From the NCBI GenBank assembly GCA_964538565.1, contig CAZIGW010000011.1:1-7727 (forward strand): a stretch of 7,727 bases of DNA, given 5' to 3'. Each line of letters starts with the position of its first letter. Positions within the stretch are counted from its first letter, which is position 1. Below the pieces are notes generated by a model, which was not told the DNA's origin, ran no database searches, and saw only the letters and a program-made list of their open reading frames with translations. Positions 6,112 to 7,727 of this stretch are shown here, piece after piece. Both the position numbers and the translations under genes were made by a program. Source of the DNA: CAYVBN01 sp964538565. Its GTDB lineage: Bacteria > Pseudomonadota > Alphaproteobacteria > Rhizobiales > Xanthobacteraceae.

Positions 6112-7506
6112 TCACGACGGATAGCGCTCCTTCAGCAGCGCATAGAGCGCCCGCGCCCCCTGGCATTCGCCACCCTCGGGCCGGCCGGATTTCGCCGCCG
6201 GCGTCCAGGCGTAGACGTCGAGATGCAGCCAGCTCTTGGCGGCGGACACGAAGCGGTTGAGGAACAGCGCGCAGACGATCGATCCGGCGAATCCGCCGGA
6301 AGCGACGTTGCCAAGGTCGGCCACCTTGGAGTCGAGCATCGAATCGTATGGCCGCCAGAGCGGAAGCCGCCACAGGGGATCGTTCTCGGCCGCGGCATGG
6401 CGGGCGAGATCGGCCGCAAGCGTCTCGTCCTCGGTGTAGAACGGCGGCAGATCAGGCCCGAGGGCGACGCGCGCGGCGCCCGTCAGGGTCCCCATGTCGA
6501 CGAGGAGGTCGGGCGCTTCCTCGTCGGCGAGCGCCAGGGCGTCGGCGAGCACCAGCCGCCCTTCCGCATCGGTGTTGCCGACCTCGACGGTCAGGCCCTT
6601 GCGCGAGGTGTAGACGTCGAGCGGGCGGAAAGCGGATCCGGAAACGGCATTTTCCACGGCCGGAATCAGGACGCGCAGGCGCACCGGCAGGCGGGCGTCC
6701 ATGATCATGTGGGCGGCGGCGAGCACCGCTGCGGCGCCGCCCATGTCCTTCTTCATCAGCAGCATGGCGTGGTCGGGCTTGAGGTCGAGCCCGCCGGTGT
6801 CGAAGCACACGCCCTTGCCGACCAGCGTCACCTTGGGGCGCGCCGCGTCTCCCCAGGTGAGATCGAGCAGGCGCGGGGCACGTTCGGCCGCGCGCCCGAC
6901 CGCGTGGATGAGGGGAAAGTTCTGCGCCAGCAGATCCTCGCCAACGAGCGCCCGGAACGCGGCGCCATGGCGCTCGGCGAGCGCGAGCGTAGCGGCCTCG
7001 AGTTCCGCCGGCCCCATGTCGTTCGCCGGCGTGTTGACGAGGTCGCGTGCGAGCGTCACGCCATCGACCACGCGGGAGAGATCCTCGGCATCGACCGATT
7101 GCGGCAGCCACAGCCGCACCTCCTTCGCCTCCGCCTTGCGATAGCGCGTGAAACGATAGGCTCCGAGCGCGAACGCGAGCGCGGCGAGCCGCGGGTCTTC
7201 GGGCGCGTCGACGAACCGGTAGGTCCCGCGCGGCAGCAGCCCGGCGAGCCGGCCGGCGAGAAATCGATCCTTCGCGGGCCTGTCGGCGGGATCGACGGCG
7301 AAGAGAACGCCGGACAAGGCGCCGTCCGGTCCGGGCAGCAGCAGATGCCGGCCCGGTTGCGGCTCGAACCCGGCCGCGATGGCGAACCTGCGGCCCGCCG
7401 GGCCGATGGCGCGATCCATCGCGGCTTCGTCCGCCCAGGCTTGAGCGGTCACGAACCAGATCGGAATGGCCCCGGCGCCGTCGCCCACCACGAACATGGG
7501 ATGCAT
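6112..7506 (-). CDS. Leucyl aminopeptidase family protein (M17 metallopeptidase)
   Basis: This 464-aa enzyme is predicted to remove N-terminal residues from peptides in the cytoplasm, using two metal ions and usually as a hexamer. The M17 active site is complete: K231 and D236 (GKGVCFDTGG), K243 (LDLKP), D254 (KKDMGG), and D313, E315 and R317 (NTDAEGR). The spacing equals that of bovine lens leucine aminopeptidase (K250, D255, K262, D273, D332, E334, R336). The N-terminal domain (about 1-160) is the variable substrate-access domain. The frame is open upstream to 7704, but those 66 codons resemble nothing in the family. ATG 7506 (MHPMF) fits rhizobial relatives and has AAGGA ten bases ahead; ATG 7497 is an alternative. 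It lies upstream of, and probably co-transcribed with, the C40 peptidase. I give no pepA symbol because several M17 paralogues are common in these genomes. Confidence 0.93.
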   Translation of the reverse strand: MHPMFVVGDGAGAIPIWFVTAQAWADEAAMDRAIGPAGRRFAIAAGFEPQPGRHLLLPGPDGALSGVLFAVDPADRPAKDRFLAGRLAGLLPRGTYRFVDAPEDPRLAALAFALGAYRFTRYRKAEAKEVRLWLPQSVDAEDLSRVVDGVTLARDLVNTPANDMGPAELEAATLALAERHGAAFRALVGEDLLAQNFPLIHAVGRAAERAPRLLDLTWGDAARPKVTLVGKGVCFDTGGLDLKPDHAMLLMKKDMGGAAAVLAAAHMIMDARLPVRLRVLIPAVENAVSGSAFRPLDVYTSRKGLTVEVGNTDAEGRLVLADALALADEEAPDLLVDMGTLTGAARVALGPDLPPFYTEDETLAADLARHAAAENDPLWRLPLWRPYDSMLDSKVADLGNVASGGFAGSIVCALFLNRFVSAAKSWLHLDVYAWTPAAKSGRPEGGECQGARALYALLKERYPS

Positions 7507-7516
7507 GGGAAGCAGT

Positions 7517-7521
7517 TCCTT
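7517..7521 (-). promoter_or_regulatory. Ribosome binding site of the M17 aminopeptidase gene
   Basis: On the minus strand this reads AAGGA, ten bases before ATG 7506. It supports that start over GTG 7704, which lies far upstream, and over ATG 7497, which would be 19 bases from the site. Confidence 0.45.
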
Positions 7522-7713
7522 GCGGATCACAAAGCCTCGCGCCGCCCCTCGGGTCCGCGGGCCCGGACGCGGGAGGCGCCTGAGGACTCGGACGAAAACC
7601 GATGCCGGACGGATTTTCCACCCCCGTTCGCGCTCTAACTGTGAGCTTTCAATAGGTTGTCCATCCGGTCCGGACCGGGGAAGCTGAAGTTGCTGAAGCT
7701 TCACGCTTTTCTC
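7522..7713. promoter_or_regulatory. Divergent intergenic region with two perfect palindromes
   Basis: This gap lies between the leftward aminopeptidase gene and a rightward gene starting at the window edge, so it should hold promoters for both. I see no convincing -35/-10 pair; the best is a minus-strand TTGAAA at about 7647-7652 without a good -10. It contains a perfect 14-base palindrome CCGGTCCGGACCGG (7665-7678) and a perfect 10-base palindrome TGAAGCTTCA (7694-7703), either of which could be an operator. A GTCCG/CGGAC hairpin (7553-7557 with 7564-7568) would lie in the aminopeptidase leader. Confidence 0.4.
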
Positions 7714-7727
7714 GGAGGACCGGATGA
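7714..7727 (+). promoter_or_regulatory. Ribosome binding site and start codon of a divergent gene leaving the window
   Basis: GGAGG (7714-7718) is followed after five bases by ATG (7724-7726), the strongest translation signal in the window. The gene itself lies to the right and cannot be identified. Its head-to-head arrangement with the aminopeptidase gene is an inference from this signal. Confidence 0.5.

Noticed and set aside
6079..7638. A 519-codon plus-strand open frame opposite the M17 aminopeptidase
   Set aside because: It mirrors the aminopeptidase, whose seven active-site residues are intact on the minus strand. It has no domain pattern of its own.
7507..7704. In-frame N-terminal extension of the aminopeptidase to GTG 7704
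   Set aside because: The 66 codons show no family resemblance, and a ribosome binding site and the typical MHP start lie at 7506. Transcriptional signals are expected in this stretch.

Overview
This window looks like an ordinary chromosomal segment of a GC-rich alphaproteobacterium, most likely in the Hyphomicrobiales (Rhizobiales). The evidence is the strong third-position GC bias, a YejE protein with the form I associate with alphaproteobacteria, a pair of intergenic palindromes of the GAGCATGATCC type common in Bradyrhizobium, Rhodopseudomonas and relatives, and a C40 peptidase next to an M17 aminopeptidase, a pairing typical of that order. I see no insertion sequence, phage gene, tRNA, rRNA or CRISPR array.

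Layout, left to right. Positions 1-1094 (+) hold all but the first few codons of yejE, an inner-membrane permease. It runs directly into yejF (1100-2737, +), a double ATPase. These are two subunits of the YejABEF peptide importer, so yejA and yejB probably lie just left of the window. Positions 2737-2839 carry two tandem diverged copies of a short palindromic repeat. Next come a Nudix hydrolase of the ADP-ribose pyrophosphatase type (2863-3513, +) and a GhrA-like glyoxylate/hydroxypyruvate reductase (3510-4457, +), overlapping in an ATGA junction. After an 89-base gap comes an exported DsbA-like thiol oxidoreductase (4547-5218, +). Its last 11 bases overlap the 3' end of the first of two genes on the opposite strand: a cytoplasmic SH3b-NlpC/P60 (C40) peptidase (5208-6080, -) preceded by a leucyl aminopeptidase family (M17) enzyme (6112-7506, -). 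Positions 7507-7723 are a divergent intergenic region with two short perfect palindromes. A strong Shine-Dalgarno and ATG of the next rightward gene lie at the very right edge.

The most coherent biological reading is peptide salvage. YejEF imports oligopeptides, and in Agrobacterium the YejBEF system has been reported to import cell-wall muropeptides. The nearby C40 endopeptidase and M17 aminopeptidase have the activities expected for breaking such peptides down in the cytoplasm. This link rests on gene proximity and family knowledge only. I found no clear candidate for an undescribed system; the findings below are modest.
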